From: Toxonevra muliebris
Taxonomy: Eukaryota; Arthropoda; Insecta; Diptera; Pallopteridae
DNA: 64,000 nt
Assembly (NCBI GenBank): GCA_963691655.1
Contig: OY829328.1
Location: 5,732,204-5,796,203, forward strand
Reading direction: 5' to 3'
Each line of letters opens with the position of its first letter. The stretch's first letter is position 1. The position numbers were made by a program, and so were the translations under genes. Positions 35,367-46,839 of the stretch are shown here, one piece after another. The notes below the pieces were generated by a model. It saw nothing but the letters and a program-made list of their open reading frames with translations. It searched no databases and was not told the DNA's origin.

Positions 35367-35825
35367 GAGCAGAGATGCGACGATTGCACTTAGGGTAATG
35401 GGGGGTCGCTGAGTCTGAATCCGTGGTCCGATTTGCTCTGCTACGTCACAATATTTTTTATTGACAAAAAAATTTTTAAAGTTTAAAAAAAAAAATTATA
35501 AATGCAGTTCATATTTTTTTTCATCAAAACATAAATTTTTACAAAAAAAAATTTTTCGTTTTTTTTATTTTTAACTTTAAAAATTTTTTTAATTTTTTTT
35601 TTTTAATAATTTTTTTTTTTCGTAATTTTTTTCACTTTCGTTCACTTCTATCTCGTTGTTAGTTTAACCCAGTAATGCCTAGCGGTGCCATATGACACCC
35701 TGTCGCTGAGCCGTTGTCAATAAAATGTCAATAAAAAAAAATGTGACGTAGCAGAGCAAATCGAATCACGGATTCGGACTCAGCGACCCCCCATTACCCA
35801 AAGTACACTTGTCCCGTCTCTGCTC
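35367..35825. repeat. Foldback repeat with about 100-bp arms
   Basis: The left arm (35367-35466) and right arm (35727-35825) are reverse complements at roughly nine positions in ten. Shared landmarks are GAGCAGAGA, GGGTAATGGGGGGTCGCTGA, GAATCCGTG, CGATTTGCTCTGCTACGTCACA and TATTGACA. The loop of about 260 bp is mostly A/T runs plus a TTTAACCCAGTAATGCCTAG stretch. Much more GC-rich than the surroundings. No target duplication is evident and no protein is encoded. Confidence 0.8.
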
Positions 35826-36800
35826 ATTTTTGGCTGTTGATACAGTCGAAGATTGATAAATACATCAATCAGCTTACGACATCTCTGTTAGTCTATAAAT
35901 ATCTGAACACATATTTGAGTGCATTGCAAGTTTATAATCCTGCCATGAATTTTATTTCTATTTATTTTTAAGTATGCAAATGATTGTGAAAACTGAAAAC
36001 TCATTGCAATATCAAAGCGCACACATTTGCTTTTTTTTTTTTTTTTTGCACACCCACAATAATTAAGCAATATGTTAATTTTAATAGTTTTACTTAGTTG
36101 TTTACTTAATACATTACATATTGTTAAACAATTAAAACTTCATTATAAATACGATAAATTTATAGAAAACCACATATTTTTATATGCCTGTCTATGCGTC
36201 GTTTTCTTTTAATTTTTCAATACATTTTTTGCTAATTTGTAATACCAAAATTAAATCACAAGTTGTGCAAGTTTACCCTTGACTTAGTGAACTTTGAAAT
36301 TTATTATTTTTGTTTTCAATTATCTATGAGCATAAATTTTTGAGTAAAAGTAAATCAAAATTATTTGTTAATCTATACTTATTTTTCATATATCGCCAAG
36401 TTTTATAAATTTTTGTTTATGTACACATTTTACAAATGTATAGACAACAGTGAGTAATAATTTATACATTCTATAGCAAGCAAGCGTATCCACAACTACT
36501 TAACTAATATTAAAATTATTTGTAATGTGAAATGATAATATTGAATTAATTAATACATATTATCATTTCAAATAACTTAGTCATAAAGTTAAACAAAAAT
36601 GGAGTCCAGTTCATATTACTAAACTAAAATAATATTAAACAAAAACACGTGAGACGTACTCATTAATGCAATTTGATTATTTAGGGTCCTATGCCAACGT
36701 AAACGAAAATCATGGGGAAAGTTCTAATCTAACTTGAAGTCTATATTTTAGATATTTGGAGAGATTTTTGATGTAAATAAACTGAATGGCATCGAAAGTG
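35826..36800. other. Spacer, no gene seen
   Basis: AT-rich with a T-run at 36031-36048. A small hairpin (GAAATGATAATA arms, 18-nt loop) lies at about 36527-36571. No gene. Confidence 0.35.
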
Positions 36801-36804
36801 AGCT

Positions 36805-36989
36805 CACTTTCTATACCAGGATTAGAGGAAGATGGCGAAAGAGCAGACTCCAATGCTTAGGGTCGCGCTTTTTCAATAGTCTAACAGAGATAACGAAAGT
36901 GAAACTATCGGATCTTCTTACCTTCATCCGGAGAACCAAATGGTTCAATAAAAACATTACCTGGACTGCTGATGGAAACCGTGGTTAGA
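36805..36989 (+). pseudogene. C-terminal remnant of a LINE ORF2-type protein
   Basis: An open stretch reads RLQCLGSRFFNSLTEITKVK followed by LSDLLTFIRRTKWFN, then a stop. The LG-F---L-E-----L--FI--T-WF pattern is the usual end of insect non-LTR retrotransposon polyproteins after the RNase H or zinc-knuckle region. Only this tail is recognisable; the upstream part is lost. Confidence 0.45.
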
Positions 36990-37903
36990 AACGTGCCTTC
37001 TCCGGGCAATTAATGATGGAATGTAAATTTTACGAAAAGTTTGAGATAAAAAATGCCCAGATTCCATTTGAAGGAAAGGACAAAGTGGAAAGCTTACAGT
37101 CAGAGAGGATTGTGATTTGAATGGTTGTTATTGCGGTTTTTCTTCATTTTAGTACCTACTATCAAGAAATCGTACAAATTAGACTACAGGAGATATTTAT
37201 TAATTTAATTTGCTGAAACTAAAAAAAATTAAAACTAGGAAGATTTGGTTCAAGAAACTAGTATTGTATGACTACATATGTATATGAATGTATATGTATA
37301 GAACGCCCCCTGGGTTAAATTTTGGAAGAGAACCTTAAATAGGTATCCAAAACAACGGTCACAAATAATTGTATGTTTGATTTGAACTAATATTAACTCA
37401 AAATTTTTACAATTATATGGTTTTATAATAAAAAAAAAGTTAATTTTCAAATGGCCATCACTATTTTTTCCATAATGAATTATTTATCCTCATCTTGTTT
37501 GAAATATTTATATTCATGCAAAAATAGATCAACCGTTTATTAGAGCTGGCAAAATAAATTTACATAGATTCTATGATTTTCCTTATCATTTTCGAGTAAA
37601 ATGACACTCTTGTATCAATAATTAGAAGTCTCTATTGATCCTTACTTTTTAATCATATTATTCACCGAAACCCGATATAAAATCAGTTATCAATTCAACA
37701 AGTTAATAGATTAAATAACAGTTAGTACTGCATACTTAACTCGAAACTTTTCTTCTTTTTTCTGGAGAAAAAAGCATTTAAAGTTTTCAATTATCTGCCA
37801 CTGCCAAGAGTTTATAAGATACCGTAATGATTTTCTCACACAATTTTTTTGGTACTAGAGTAATGGATTACACCTCTTTATTTTTGAGCTCATCAGAAAC
37901 CAG
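36990..37903. other. Spacer with a partial ATATCGC-family repeat
   Basis: Mostly AT-rich. 37745-37860 matches the interior of the repeat at 474-678 (TTTAAAGTTTTCAAT, AGAGTTTATAAGA, CCGT-ATGATTTT) but lacks clear inverted ends. No gene. Confidence 0.4.
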
Positions 37904-37916
37904 ATTCTTAGAAGTA

Positions 37917-38368
37917 TTATTATTATTATTATTATTATTTGAAGGAAGGACGACTCGAAAGTCAGGCACTGCGACCTATACGATCTTTTGTACCAAAGCC
38001 CCAAGAAAGAAAGAAAGAAAGGAAGGGAGAAAGAAAGATAGATATGAAACATACCCAAGCCGAGAATCGAACTCGGGTCTCCAGAAACAAGAGTCTGGCA
38101 CTCTTCCACTAGACCACAGTGGCGATGGTAGGACCTACAGTTTAACGCCGATTCCGAACGGCTATGTGGCAATTTTTTATCAGCTCGGTGGTCTTGCCAT
38201 TACCAACCAAGGTGTGTACTTGTGAACATTCTTATAATTCTCATCCACTTCATATCGATAGTGAATATAAGAAGTTTATGAGAATTAACCACCAGACCAA
38301 GACGGAATCGAACCGCAACCTTCTGGATGAAAGTCTAGTGCACTATCCACTAGACTATCGAGGTCGTC
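37917..38368 (-). mobile_element. tRNA-derived SINE, dimeric type, copy 2 (best preserved)
   Basis: In element orientation (minus strand) it carries a tRNA-like head (A box complement at 38347-38357, B box complement at 38304-38314) and a body of about 180 bp. A second tRNA-like unit follows, with an A box TGGTCTAGTGG (38106-38116) and B box GAGTTCGATTCTC (38062-38074). It ends in an (AAT)n tail (37917-37940). ATTCTTAGAAGTA is duplicated perfectly at 37904-37916 and 38369-38381, so the ends are exact. The ORFs at 37827-38376 on both strands are reading frames through the SINE. Confidence 0.88.
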
Positions 38369-38422
38369 ATTCTTAGAAGTAGCTACGCATGCATTTTACA
38401 CCCATTTCGAGTGCATTGCTCG

Positions 38423-38454
<32 letters not shown>
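38423..38454. repeat. Poly(A) run, 32 bases
   Basis: Uninterrupted A tract on the plus strand, 40 bp beyond the SINE copy 2 duplication. It belongs to neither the SINE (whose tail is on the other side) nor the minus-strand LINE fragment to its right. Confidence 0.8.
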
Positions 38455-38455
<1 letters not shown>

Positions 38456-38529
38456 AGAATTAAATTTGTATTTGATATTAAGCATAAAGAATTTTACTTT
38501 TCCTGTCGCCCCTAAAACTATAGCGCTCC

Positions 38530-39245
38530 TAAGCAACTACTTATATGGAAAAGTTGGCTCTGCTTGCTAAGCAAATTCAACTACTTCTCTCGGTCAACGA
38601 ACACGGTTTTGTGCTAGGTCCCTCAGTTCGTTCCAGGTTAAACATAATGATGCTATTTCCGCCTCTGTTGAACGCCGGCAGGTGATACGTGGCCAAATCC
38701 ACGGTGTGATTACTGAAAGGATTCCACTTAAGAGCTTGTTTAGCTACGTTGTATCACTTTCCCGCAAGGTGTGCGCGATTCACTTCCATTTTCTTTATCT
38801 TATCGCGGACGCAACTACAGCTTAGGTAGGATTACTTGTCTTAACAGCTCAGTATTTGATTGTTTGCAAAATTTCTCCTGCATAGCTTGAGCCATAAGCT
38901 TCAAGCCGCACATCTTATATGAGAGCAAACAATTTTCGTTTCTATAACTTAAGTAGCTCAGGAAGATGTTGTTTATTTGCCACTAAATAGCTCTGTAAAA
39001 ATAAAATTGGAGACAGGATGCGTGCCTGCCAAACGCCGTAAGATCACTTTTTTCTTGTCAACTTCACTATTATTCCATCCTTCTACTCTCGCGGAAAGGG
39101 CTCCTGCTCCCACACAGATGTAATTAATGGAAATAGAATTTCTGCATAGAGCATGGCATCACTTTATATACCTCAGCGAAAACACTATTTATCCCGGCAT
39201 CTTTTCCGTTCGATAATCGTTTTATTGTAGTAGCAGTTTCTGTCC
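38530..39245 (-). pseudogene. Non-LTR retrotransposon reverse transcriptase remnant
   Basis: Minus-strand pieces appear in the right order for an endonuclease-type LINE reverse transcriptase. IKRLSNGKDAGINSVFAEVY (39183-39235) is the N-K-AG-D-I block. VWEQEPFPRE, a stop, then KDGIIVKLTRKK follow (39046-39115), then GVWQARILSPILFLQ (near 39000-39040, compare GVRQGC-LSP). After a deletion that removes the YADD block comes the C-terminal tail: RKWK-IAHTLRE, CRRSTEAEIA and SLCLTWNELRDLAQNRVR. Several stops and frame changes show it is long dead. A clade with a GRPRTTWRRS-type C-terminus is indicated; exact clade not determined. Confidence 0.75.
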
Positions 39246-39249
39246 AATT

Positions 39250-39957
39250 GAGTTGAGACGCCAACAAATATTGTAAAAATTCAACAGTAACCTTTGAGAC
39301 CCCCCACAGTTCTAAAAAAGACCATTGAAAGAATATTTAAAAATTAATAACTACAATTTGTCAATTTCATCAGAAGCTTTCAGCTTGATCCTCGCATTTT
39401 CTCTCTGCATCACTATGACTTTAGAGGATATCATTAAACTTAAGACAATAAACTGGTGTTTTATCACATTTTTGGTTTCGCTAATTCAAAATGTGAAATT
39501 GACCAGAAGATTTATAATTGAAGCTTAAACTTTCATCCTACTTGCAAACCTCAAATTTAGTTTCTTATTTCCTTTTAATCACGATAAACGATAACGTCCA
39601 TACCAAAGCATATTTTGCAATAGGGTAATTCCAAATTCGCTCAATTTTTTAACAAAAAATAAACGTAAAATGCTTATTGGCTTTTACTTAAAGTTTCCAC
39701 TTTACCGATTTTCAATTTGTTTACAGGCAAATGCAACAAAACAAATAAATGCTCTTCGACATATTAAATTCATATATACAAACATACATACACAAACAAA
39801 CATGTGTAAGTGTATAACAATATGTACATGCGCAATTACATGAATTTTTTTTATAAAATTAAAACTAAATTTACTTAGAATAGAAAAATTGAGTAAATTT
39901 AGCAATTGTTGCATTTAAAAAAAAACGAAAAACAAAAACAGGAAATCTTCAACTTAC
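39250..39957. other. Spacer or leader intron of gene B, no gene seen
   Basis: AT-rich with a TACA-type run near 39775-39800. Short ORFs at 39325-39528 and 39702-39914 have no recognisable features. Confidence 0.35.
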
Positions 39958-40532
39958 ATTCAATTAACATAAATCAAAGATGTCCACACAAACGCGTACG
40001 CGAACTCAGCGCACTCACTCACACTCAAACCAACAAATGACACACGCTTCCGGTTCTAAACGGATGGGGTGATGGGTAAAAATGGCGCATTGACGTATAT
40101 AGTGGATATGGGGGAAAACACACCGGATTTTTTTTTATTTATTTTATTTTATTTTTTTTCTGTGAAAATTCTGTAGTTAATGATTTTGTTTTTTTATTAT
40201 TGTTTGCTATTAGTTTTGTGTACAAAATTAATACTTTTTTTTGTCGGTTATGATCGATTAAGCAATAACCTACATTTATTTTTTTATTATTACCTATTAA
40301 TTTTTGTATTTATCTTTTCAATATTACACTACACACCGAAATTCACGTTCGCTTTCGTTCCGATTTCAAACTTTACTATGTATTATCTTCTTCCACTTTT
40401 TCCTTATGTGTTTTCGGTTATTATTATTATTATTTTTTGTTTTTTTGTAACCTTTTTAACCCGCTACGTTTTTAACACGACGACGATTTCCGTGCAAATG
40501 TAAAATGCTGCGGCATTGCTCAAACTTTTATA
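39958..40532 (-). promoter_or_regulatory. Candidate core promoter and leader exon, minus strand
   Basis: A TATAAAAG box on the minus strand (40525-40532) stands about 33 bp upstream of a possible start at about 40499. Transcription leftward would meet a good splice donor, AAT then GTAAGT, with the exon ending at 39958. The sequence just upstream (40850-41050) is unusually GC-rich for this window, with CA/TG-repeat tracts common at fly promoters. The next minus-strand gene is NRF-like gene B, whose leader has an acceptor at 19270. This is a hypothesis; no coding sequence lies in this exon. Confidence 0.3.
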
Positions 40533-43500
40533 AACTCTCGGATTGAAACCTCAGCTTGTGGGGATATCGTTGAATATACTAAAACACTACTACTGGGACG
40601 CTCATATCTAAAGTTAAAATTGAAAAGTAGTACGCTTGTGCTCAGCGCTGTGTAGAAGCTGTGTATGTTCAAAAGCATCCAGCAGCAACAGTAATACTCC
40701 ACCGCCAACGAAAGAGAGATAAATCAACAAAAATATAAAACACGGGGACCAAAAAAAAAAAACCAAAACCTCAAAATCAAAAATTGTACAGCAACAACAA
40801 GAAATAAAAATGCATTAACAAAAATAATATTTTGTTTTTTTTTTTGGAAATTTTCGTAGCTCTCATTTTTTGTTTTCTTGTGATAATGATGAGCGGCGGT
40901 AGGTAGGTACTCGTAAGCAGAGGTAGCTTCATCTCACGACAATATGCGGCACGCATGCGCCGCCAGCTCGCTATTGTTGATTGTGGATTGTCGCCGTCAC
41001 GTTGCTGCTGCTGTTGCTCTGGTTGTTGTTGTTATTGCTTAGTTTGATATTAATAAGCTTTAGTCACTGTTCATTTTCAACTAAGCGAATTTTTCATCGT
41101 TGATACCTGCCTAAACGTGCCGCAGTCTTTATGCTTTTCTTTATTTATTTATTAATTTTTTTTTTTGGTTTTGATTATTAGTTTTAATATTACCAGCTAC
41201 ATATGTATGTCCACAAATATGTGTATAAATTGGTTGACATTATCTTTGGTGTCTTTTCAATTAGTAAAAACTAAAATAAAACAGCATTTAAGTTTGTACG
41301 TGTTTCAATGACGTCAATGTGCACGTGTTTCCTTTTACGGTGACGTTGTTGGAAAAAAAAAAACAACAAAACGTTTAGCAAGGTTTGTTTGCTGGACATA
41401 ATAATAAGAACATTTTGTTTAAATATTATGAATTCATTAAACATATACAAAATATGTAAAAATAATCCTATGCAAATAATACTAGGAAGTAAACGACTTC
41501 GTTAATTCCTTGGGCTGCACACAAGAGGAGGAGATACATACAGTGGCAATCATAATTTATCATGAGAGACAACATTTTCGGAGCACGGTTCATAACTAAA
41601 ATTTTTGGAAAATAAATAAATTTAAAAAATATATAAAATTTCTCCATTTAATAAAAATTTTAAAGCTTCCAGGGTATTGAGTAACCTGAAGATGTTATCC
41701 GATTTGAAAATTTTATATTGTATTCGAGTGGACCAGCAACATTGTTTTCTATTTTTCAAAATGTTTGGTTACAGTGTATAACGAAAATCAAAAATTTTCG
41801 TCAATTTATTCAGTTAAATTTGGGGTGACTGATCATGAATCTGTATCTGATGTTTTTATAGTTCTTCGCTTCTGTAATATACCTGCCGTTGTTAAAAGTT
41901 GGAAAACAAAATTGTCCTAAATTAAAAATAAAATTCTAAACTCTTGATACTTTTGATGCCTTGCACCACTAACACCACCAGCCTCCTTTTGGATTTTTTT
42001 AATGATCCTTTCTTTACTATGAAACTACAGAAGAAGCGGTTGAGAAAAGTAGCAAAAGTCCTTGGAGAAAAATATCTTTCAAAACCTCTTCTACTTATAT
42101 CTTATAGAAATTATACCTCAAATTACCGTGCTCAGTTATTAATGCAGTTAACAAGCTAAGGATTCTCTACTCTAGCCTAAGGACCTTCTTATGTTTACTA
42201 CTTTAAAGCGCATGCATTATTCTATCAGGTCTATCCATATATCCCAAGAAGCCTTTCCATTAAAACCTCTCAACCCAACTGTCATAGTAAGAGCCAGATT
42301 CAGAATAATTGTGTGGTTTGTGACCTTCCCGGCTGTTTTCAATCCTTTCAACTACTGAACAAGGATTATTTAATAGAAATAAGTCTTTTCAGAGAGCAAA
42401 AGTTATGAGCATCAAAATTATCATAATAATAACTTTGCCAATAAAACTTTTATTTAGTACAACAACATTTGACACTTCAAATGAGAAGAGAGACAGAGAG
42501 TTCTCAGATAAAACTTTGATCAAAGAATATATAATACATAGAAGGCGCATCACGAACAAATTTGTTTGCACAAAAATTTTGTTCTATGGAGCCATAACTG
42601 CCTCCAGTTTACACTCAAAATTCAATTGTTCTCATAAAACCAATGAGTGGTTGAAATTATTTGTTTCTCTTTGTTTGCTTTGTTTAATGAGAGGGGTTTT
42701 TTAAAGAGAGTTTTGTAATTTCTTTTTTTTTTTTTGGTTTTCGTACTTGTAATATGAGCTGGTGTTTTCATTATTTAGCAGAGTTCACATCGCAAAGCCG
42801 GTGTGCTTTTATGTGTGGCACAGATTATGAAATTCAAATCCCAAGTTGTGACGCGAAAAAATAGGTATTTTTCAAGAATTTTTTTTCAGGTAAACTAATG
42901 AAGTTTTTTATTATCTAAAAGTGCTTGTATTAAACTTAACTTTAACTAATTTCTATTCAAAAATATTTAAAACTTCATGAGTAATGTGCGATCCCGTCGA
43001 CGTCTTTCTAGAAAACATGTTTTGCTATGAGCAATATTTTGCAAATCTAGATCATTTGAAATCCAAAAATGAAATGGATTTACTTTTATTTAACAAAATG
43101 GCCGACTATCAAAGTTAACAGTTCAATTTGAACTAAAAAACGCTGTTTCAGCTGTAAAAAAAAGTTTTCTTTCGATCAATCTAGATTATTATATATTGAA
43201 AAAGCATATAAATTTGAAAATAATCGGTTTAGAAGTTGTAGAATAATCGTGTTCACCGACTTCAATAATGACTTTTTTGAGAAAAACGCGTTTAAAGTTT
43301 CAACTTACTTTAATGTCAAGAAGAAAATTTTTTTTGGAAATAACAAAGAGTCAAAAATTTTCTCTGGATCAACTTAAAAATTTGTAGACATATTTTTGAA
43401 AACATATACTTTAAGAAAATGCAAAAAAAGTAGATGGTTTAAGAGTTACAACTGGAGGTGCCTCCTTAAAAACTTTCTAAATCGATTGATTTCAACTTTT

Positions 43501-44746
43501 TATGCTTTTTCGAATACAAAAAAAAATATTGCTAAAAATAAATTTTGCTACCATTAAAATTTTAGGTCACAAATTGAAAAAAAAAATCAATTAGGTGGGA
43601 AAACAATATTGATACTCGGTAACAACGCAAAAAAAAAAACACATGTACTTACATATTAAACGAAAAAAAACCTTCCTATGAAACTATCTGCAGTCTCACT
43701 TGGCGGCACTCTATAACGATGTGAGAGAACCTAAGAAAAAAATCACCAAGAGAGTGCATGGGAGAGAGTAAAAGCAAAATAACTGAGTGGTTTTGCTCTT
43801 CCTCTTTACTGCGACCGCCCGTACCCGAAACGAAAGAAACATATTTTGGAAAAATAATGAGAGATGCGCCTTCTATGTATTGTATATTCTTTGCTTTGAT
43901 ACTGAACAGTTTAATTGGAAATGAGTAACTCTCACAATCATTAGGAAGCAAGTTTCTCTCAGTGATAAAATACATTTCCGTAACTTATGGATTGTTACTT
44001 TATCCTCAGTCGATAGTCAATCTCACTCTTACCTACATAAATACAATAGATTACTCTCTTTTCCATATAAAATCAAAAAAATTATCGAAAATAAATTTCT
44101 GCGTGTGTATCACAACGAAAATCGTACAAAACGAAACCAGCAAAAGTGAAATACAATACATTTCACAATTTAAAACGTTAACTGCCAGCAAAAAAATAAA
44201 TAAAAGGGCGCAATGACCGATAAAAATCAGCTGAACCATAATTATTGCAGTTATGTAAGTTTAAATTGGTAGTCGACAAAAAATCGGCCATTTATAGATG
44301 TTTATCGTTTATTAAATACGAACGGATGTGTCCTTGCATATCATTGTAATTATTGTGTATTTATGTATTTATTTTATTAAAAATACGAGTTCATATCTGT
44401 TGCAATCAACCATAGGGAGCTGAAGGACATTGAAGCTTATGGAATTTTGTTTTTCTCTGTGACAAAATTTTTTCGGAAATCTTCGGTAGGAGGAAAAAAA
44501 AAAACATCACAGTGGTTTATAATTTTATATTTTTTATGAATAACGGTATAATTTTTATTTGCTCTTATTATAAAATTTAACTGCACTTTATGTAATAAGT
44601 TTTAGCAATAAAACTGGGTTTACCCCATTTGAATAATTTAAGTTTTACAACTCTCGGAGTAAAATATATCACTTTTGTATCGAAGCTTTTCTGCACTTTA
44701 CTTTTTCACAACTTTTTAAAACGTATGCCTATCATCGATATTATGT
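40533..44746. other. Spacer, no gene seen
   Basis: The first 500 bp include a GC-rich patch with GCCGCCAGCTCGC and (TTG)n/(CTG)n tracts. 41250-44700 is AT-rich. A partial ATATCGC-family interior (AAAACGCGTTTAAAGTTTCAA) lies at about 43283-43305. ORFs such as 43676-43975 (99 codons, ATG start) and 42405-42704 show no domain or codon pattern I recognise. Confidence 0.35.
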
Positions 44747-44750
44747 TTAA

Positions 44751-45176
44751 AAGGGTGTCCTGAATTAGAAGGTCTAAAAAATTTGTTTCATTTTTTTATT
44801 GCATAAATCAATAGATATACCAATTCTTGCTGCAATTGAAAACTTTGAAGTGCGTTTTCTCCCGATTTTATTTTGACGAATTTTCTAAATTGGCAGGCGT
44901 GATATCTAAAAACCCCAAAAAGCCTATTTAAATAACTTCTATAGCTCTTTAAAGAGTTTTTTTTTTGTTTTGTTTTTTTTTTTTTAAAACAGCAGCGGCA
45001 AGACGCTCATGATATAGACTAATAAACATGTTCTAATTTATTATTTTACTGTTAAAAAAATTTGTTTATATACTTTAAAAACATACATTGAAGTTCAATG
45101 TGTTCATTCCTTTTTTCCCTTCTAAAAAAGTCACGAAAAACTGTTACTTTTCAACTTTCTAATTCAGGACACCTCC
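44751..45176. mobile_element. TTAA-flanked MITE, 426 bp
   Basis: TTAA precedes (44747-44750) and follows (45177-45180) inverted ends sharing GGTGTCCTGAATTAGAA. The interior is AT-rich with no ORF of note. TTAA borders suggest a piggyBac-type non-autonomous element. Confidence 0.6.
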
Positions 45177-45445
45177 TTAAGCGCCACACACTGTGTGTTA
45201 TACTAAAAAGATTCTTTTTAAATTATTTACTTATTGAACTGGTTTTATTACTGTTTTTATTATTGATATTAAAAACAAATATTTTGATTTTCACTAAAAT
45301 TAGTTTTTATTTTATTTTTCAAGCCTACAGTAATGTAGATTTTAAATGTTTAGGAAGTCCTATTTATTTCCGAAAGTGTAGAAATTAAAATTAAGAAATT
45401 TAAAAGTTTGTATGAAAATAAGAAACGGAAATTGTCCGAAATCCT

Positions 45446-45640
45446 AACTAAGCCTTTTTCCACAGTGAAGGGTAAAATAACATTTTTTTCTTCTTAAATG
45501 CAATGCTTGGTTTTCATAATGTCATATTCCCTGTCAAAGAGAGAGAAAGAAAGAACATGATGGCAAATTCGACATAGTGAAAACCAGGCATAACAAAGAA
45601 ATCTAAGTCTTTTTCACAGTGAAAGCTAAAATAACAAGGC
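45446..45640. repeat. Hairpin flanked by direct repeats
   Basis: A 35-bp direct repeat (AAG(C/T)CTTTTTC, ACAGTGAA, TAAAATAAC) occurs at about 45446-45482 and 45605-45637. Between them, about 45500-45596 forms a stem (ATGC(T/C)TGGTTTTCA and TATGTC arms) with a purine-rich loop of AGAGAGAAAG type. The stem is about 20 bp. No coding sequence. Confidence 0.55.
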
Positions 45641-45737
45641 GCACGAAACGTCAGGTTCAATTTTTAAAATCAACGAAAAATGTTCAGCATGGGCTCCCTA
45701 CCTATTATACGCCCTAGAGGAAGATTTAAAACCTGTA

Positions 45738-45835
45738 GATTACGTTAGGTTGAGTGACTATCCAAGCGACAAACTCAGGCCAGAAAGTCCCATTATGGTT
45801 AGAACCCTAAATTTAACACCGGTTCCGAACAACTA
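45738..45835 (-). mobile_element. SINE 3'-module fragment
   Basis: Diverged reverse-complement match to the 3' half of the SINE at 28021-28337. It starts GTTAGGTTGAGTG, then AAACTCAGGCC-GAAAG-CCCATTATGG, then TTTAACACCGGTTCCGAAC. The tRNA-like head is missing. This shows that the alternative 3' module of copy 1 is itself repeated. Confidence 0.55.
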
Positions 45836-45839
45836 GCTG

Positions 45840-46660
45840 AATCCATTTTTTAGTTTTTATTTGTTTTTCAACAGTGTAATTAATTATAAAAAAAATCAGT
45901 TTATTTTTTAAATTTTTTTATGTAAAACCAAAGTTTTAATTTTTTTATGATTTTTTACTCCTTCTCCTTACCTCATTTTTTCGCATTCAGATAATTCCAT
46001 ACATATTTTGCAGCATACTTTCAGGGATGTAAGTTTTAGTTTATTCGTTAAAAGCTTTTTTTTAGTACAACTTTTAACTAGTTCGCTCTTTTTACTTGCA
46101 AGATGGCGCTGCACACACTAACGAAAACGTTGAATGTGAATGAGTCCATTCATAAAATATATATGCAAACACTTTTTTTATCGTTTCCACAAAAACTTCC
46201 ATTTTGAGTTGTGCCTCTTTTCTTGTAGTGTACGATATGTGTCAAAAACAAAATATATATAAACAAAAGGTTTTCATATTACTATGTTAACTCATTTATA
46301 TTATAGCTTCAAGGGGCTCATAAACCGATTTAAATTTAAAGTTATGTTATTGTAATTTCTTCTTCTACAATTTACTTTAATAAACGTGCTGTTTTCATTA
46401 ATATTATGCATAAACAAACCGGGAACTAATACAATAAACTGTGGATTTTTTAAGCGATGGTTATAATTTTAGCACATTGTCAAAATTAAATTTGTATATT
46501 ATTATGCATGGTCGATGAAAAGATAACCAGCCATGGTCAATAGCGGACCAAGGACATTGGTCTAGAGGTGACTTAAATAAATTAAGATATGTATATTTTA
46601 CTACAAATAAATAAAGAAGGGGAGAATTTAGAAAAAAAACATCCTCTCATGGGTGAAGAC
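45840..46660. other. Spacer, no gene seen
   Basis: AT-rich DNA without recognisable motifs. Confidence 0.35.
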
Positions 46661-46664
46661 ATAT

Positions 46665-46839
46665 AGTAATAGAAATTTTCGCCTCGTACAGTATAATATA
46701 AGGAGCAAACTTCAACTTCTATAGGAAGCAGCTGTCAGCTGATGTTAAAAACTGTGTAATTTAGCAGCTTTTAATGCCCATAGAAGTTGAAGTTTGTTTC
46801 CATATGTCATACAGTACGAGGCAAAAAGATCTTATTACT
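46665..46839. repeat. Palindromic MITE-like repeat, about 70-bp arms
   Basis: Arms share AGTAATA, TTTTTGCCTCGTAC or its near match, and AAACTTCAACTTCTAT. The loop is short (AGCTGATGTTAAAAACTGTG). The arms are well conserved, but no target duplication is certain. Confidence 0.6.

Noticed and set aside
37827..38376. Overlapping ORFs of 70-132 codons on both strands
   Set aside because: They coincide with the SINE copy 2 and its tail repeats.
38423..38454. Poly(A) run as a LINE 3' tail
   Set aside because: The neighbouring LINE remnant is on the minus strand, so its tail would appear as T on the plus strand.
41824..41925. Short open stretch GVTDHESVSDVFIVLRFCN
   Set aside because: Only about 33 codons, no family recognised, no neighbouring exons.
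43676..43975. 99-codon ORF with ATG on the minus strand
   Set aside because: No recognisable domain, no splice context, low-complexity surroundings; probably chance.
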